Assembly: GCA_007119395.1 (NCBI GenBank)
Contig: SKPS01000216.1
Location: forward strand, 1 to 5,453
Direction: 5' to 3'
DNA: 5,453 nucleotides
Source: Lentimicrobiaceae bacterium
GTDB lineage: Bacteria > Bacteroidota > Bacteroidia > Bacteroidales > SKPS01
Position numbers and translations under genes: made by a program. The notes under the pieces are model-generated. The model saw nothing but the letters and a program-made list of their open reading frames with translations. It was not told the DNA's origin and searched no databases. Shown here in pieces: positions 5,434 through 5,453 of this stretch (position 1 is the stretch's first letter; every line of letters starts with the position of its first letter).

Positions 5434-5453
5434 CACTTTGAAAAGCGAAGCGA

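Overview
The window looks like chromosomal DNA of a member of the Bacteroidota, probably an uncultured Bacteroidales/Marinilabiliales-type organism. The evidence is a GldK/PorK-type SUMF1-fold protein, a type IX secretion (T9SS) sorting-domain-like segment, PKD and FISUMP (Fibrobacter succinogenes major paralogous) domains, a lipoprotein with a lysine/acidic stretch after the lipobox cysteine, and a TAnnTTTG-type promoter element. No RNA genes, CRISPR arrays, transposases or reverse transcriptase are visible. All assignments come from reading the sequence by eye; no database search was run.

Layout: (1) 1-264 is intergenic, with two pieces of dispersed repeats and a 17-nt T run. (2) 265-2058 (+) encodes a 597-aa exported GldK/PorK-like protein with the SUMF1/FGE fold. 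It has no catalytic cysteine pair and no lipobox, and the rest of a gldKLMN-type operon is absent. (3) 2059-2625 is a repeat-rich spacer with two copies of a family made of a short hairpin, a T run and 9-nt tandem units, plus an 8-nt tandem block between them. (4) 2626-4205 (+) is a multidomain secreted protein: signal peptide, short beta-rich segment, T9SS-sorting-like domain, PKD domain and FISUMP domain. It is broken by a frameshift near its 3' end. (5) 4206-4695 is a spacer with a long imperfect inverted repeat, an 8-nt tandem array, a further inverted repeat and a good promoter candidate. (6) 4696-5433 (+) encodes a 245-aa FISUMP lipoprotein, a paralogue of the C-terminal part of the preceding gene. 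The last 20 bases hold nothing recognisable.

The most interesting signal is in the two FISUMP domains. Over the first part of the domain they differ mostly by synonymous changes. Over the last 61 codons the pattern reverses: about 36 replacements against 3 synonymous changes. Replaced codons often keep the third base (usually C), and fixed landmarks (WSS, RA, GL, VRC, KD) stay unchanged. This is what adenine-directed mutagenesis of AAC/AAT-rich codons by a diversity-generating retroelement (DGR) would leave, on a domain thought to resemble the C-type-lectin fold used by known DGR targets. No reverse transcriptase or template repeat lies in the window, so this remains a hypothesis.

All three genes encode exported, probably surface-directed proteins on the same strand. 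Spacers of about 500 bp or more separate them, so they are probably transcribed independently rather than as one operon.
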